From an uncultured Microcaldota archaeon (lineage in GTDB: Archaea > Micrarchaeota > Micrarchaeia > Anstonellales > Anstonellaceae): a stretch of DNA of 6,246 nt. Position numbers and translations under genes: made by a program. Under the pieces are notes generated by a model. It was not told where the DNA came from, made no database searches, and was given only the letters and a program-made list of their open reading frames with translations. Within the stretch, counting starts at the first letter, position 1. Every line of letters begins with the position of its first letter. Below are positions 6,225 through 6,246 of the stretch, piece by piece. Where the stretch lies: positions 1-6,246 of the forward strand of contig CAIXYX010000019.1 of assembly GCA_903923795.1 (NCBI GenBank). Direction: 5' to 3'.

Positions 6225-6233
6225 GAGGATGTC

Positions 6234-6246
6234 ATGGCGGTTCTGC
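6234..6246 (+). CDS. Possible start of a further gene, cut by window edge
   Basis: An ATG at 6234 follows AGAGG at 6224-6228 with five bases of spacing and lies nine bases after the glycosyltransferase stop. It opens with Met-Ala-Val-Leu. Another ATG at 6229 in a different frame is too close to the purine run to use it well. With only 13 bases visible, no function can be suggested, and this could instead be out-of-frame remains of the glycosyltransferase tail. Confidence 0.3.

Noticed and set aside
1..6246. tRNA, rRNA, CRISPR arrays, insertion sequences, attachment sites and intrinsic terminators
   Set aside because: Nothing convincing was seen by eye. Coding sequence fills almost the whole window, with gaps of at most 23 bases, and none of the gaps holds a hairpin with a T run.

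Overview
The window is a compact, gene-dense stretch of a prokaryotic chromosome of moderate GC content. It holds eight genes, all on the + strand: the first is cut at its 5' end, and a ninth may begin in the last 13 bases. Junctions are very tight: three 4-base ATGA overlaps (2493, 4184, 5568), one 1-base TGATG overlap (4819), and gaps of 9 to 23 bases elsewhere. This layout suggests one or two polycistronic units. No RNA gene, mobile element, repeat array, CRISPR or convincing terminator is visible, and no gene-free stretch exceeds 25 bases. The lineage cannot be fixed from the sequence. The two upstream starts (404 and 1456) lack a clear Shine-Dalgarno site but have TATA-like boxes at archaeal-like distances, while several internal genes (3420, 4184, 5568) have clear purine-rich Shine-Dalgarno sites. 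That pattern would fit an archaeon, but bacteria are not excluded.

The left half (1-3401) is sugar-phosphate and polyol metabolism. It holds the C-terminal part of a ribulose-phosphate 3-epimerase-like TIM barrel, a zinc-dependent medium-chain dehydrogenase resembling galactitol-1-phosphate 5-dehydrogenase (GatD), a second zinc-dependent medium-chain dehydrogenase of the sorbitol/threonine dehydrogenase type, and a TIM-barrel sugar-phosphate isomerase/epimerase. The last resembles the EryC/LerI group (D-erythrulose 1-phosphate 3-epimerase).

The right half (3420-6246) looks like a surface-polysaccharide or glycoconjugate module. It has two paralogous sugar-nucleotidyltransferase-fold proteins of 255 and 250 aa with a small glycerophosphodiester phosphodiesterase-like protein between them. 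A family 2 glycosyltransferase follows, which appears to lack the family's usual C-terminal end.

My reading, which is inference, is that the genes cooperate to make one or two unusual nucleotide-activated polyols or short sugars. Epimerases and dehydrogenases would interconvert ketose phosphates and alditol phosphates of four to six carbons. The two nucleotidyltransferases would activate them, and the glycosyltransferase and later genes would build a surface polymer. An EryC-like epimerase next to nucleotidyltransferases, with no tetritol kinase in view, is the most unusual point and could mark an undescribed tetritol/pentitol-phosphate activation pathway. No substrate can be assigned from sequence alone.
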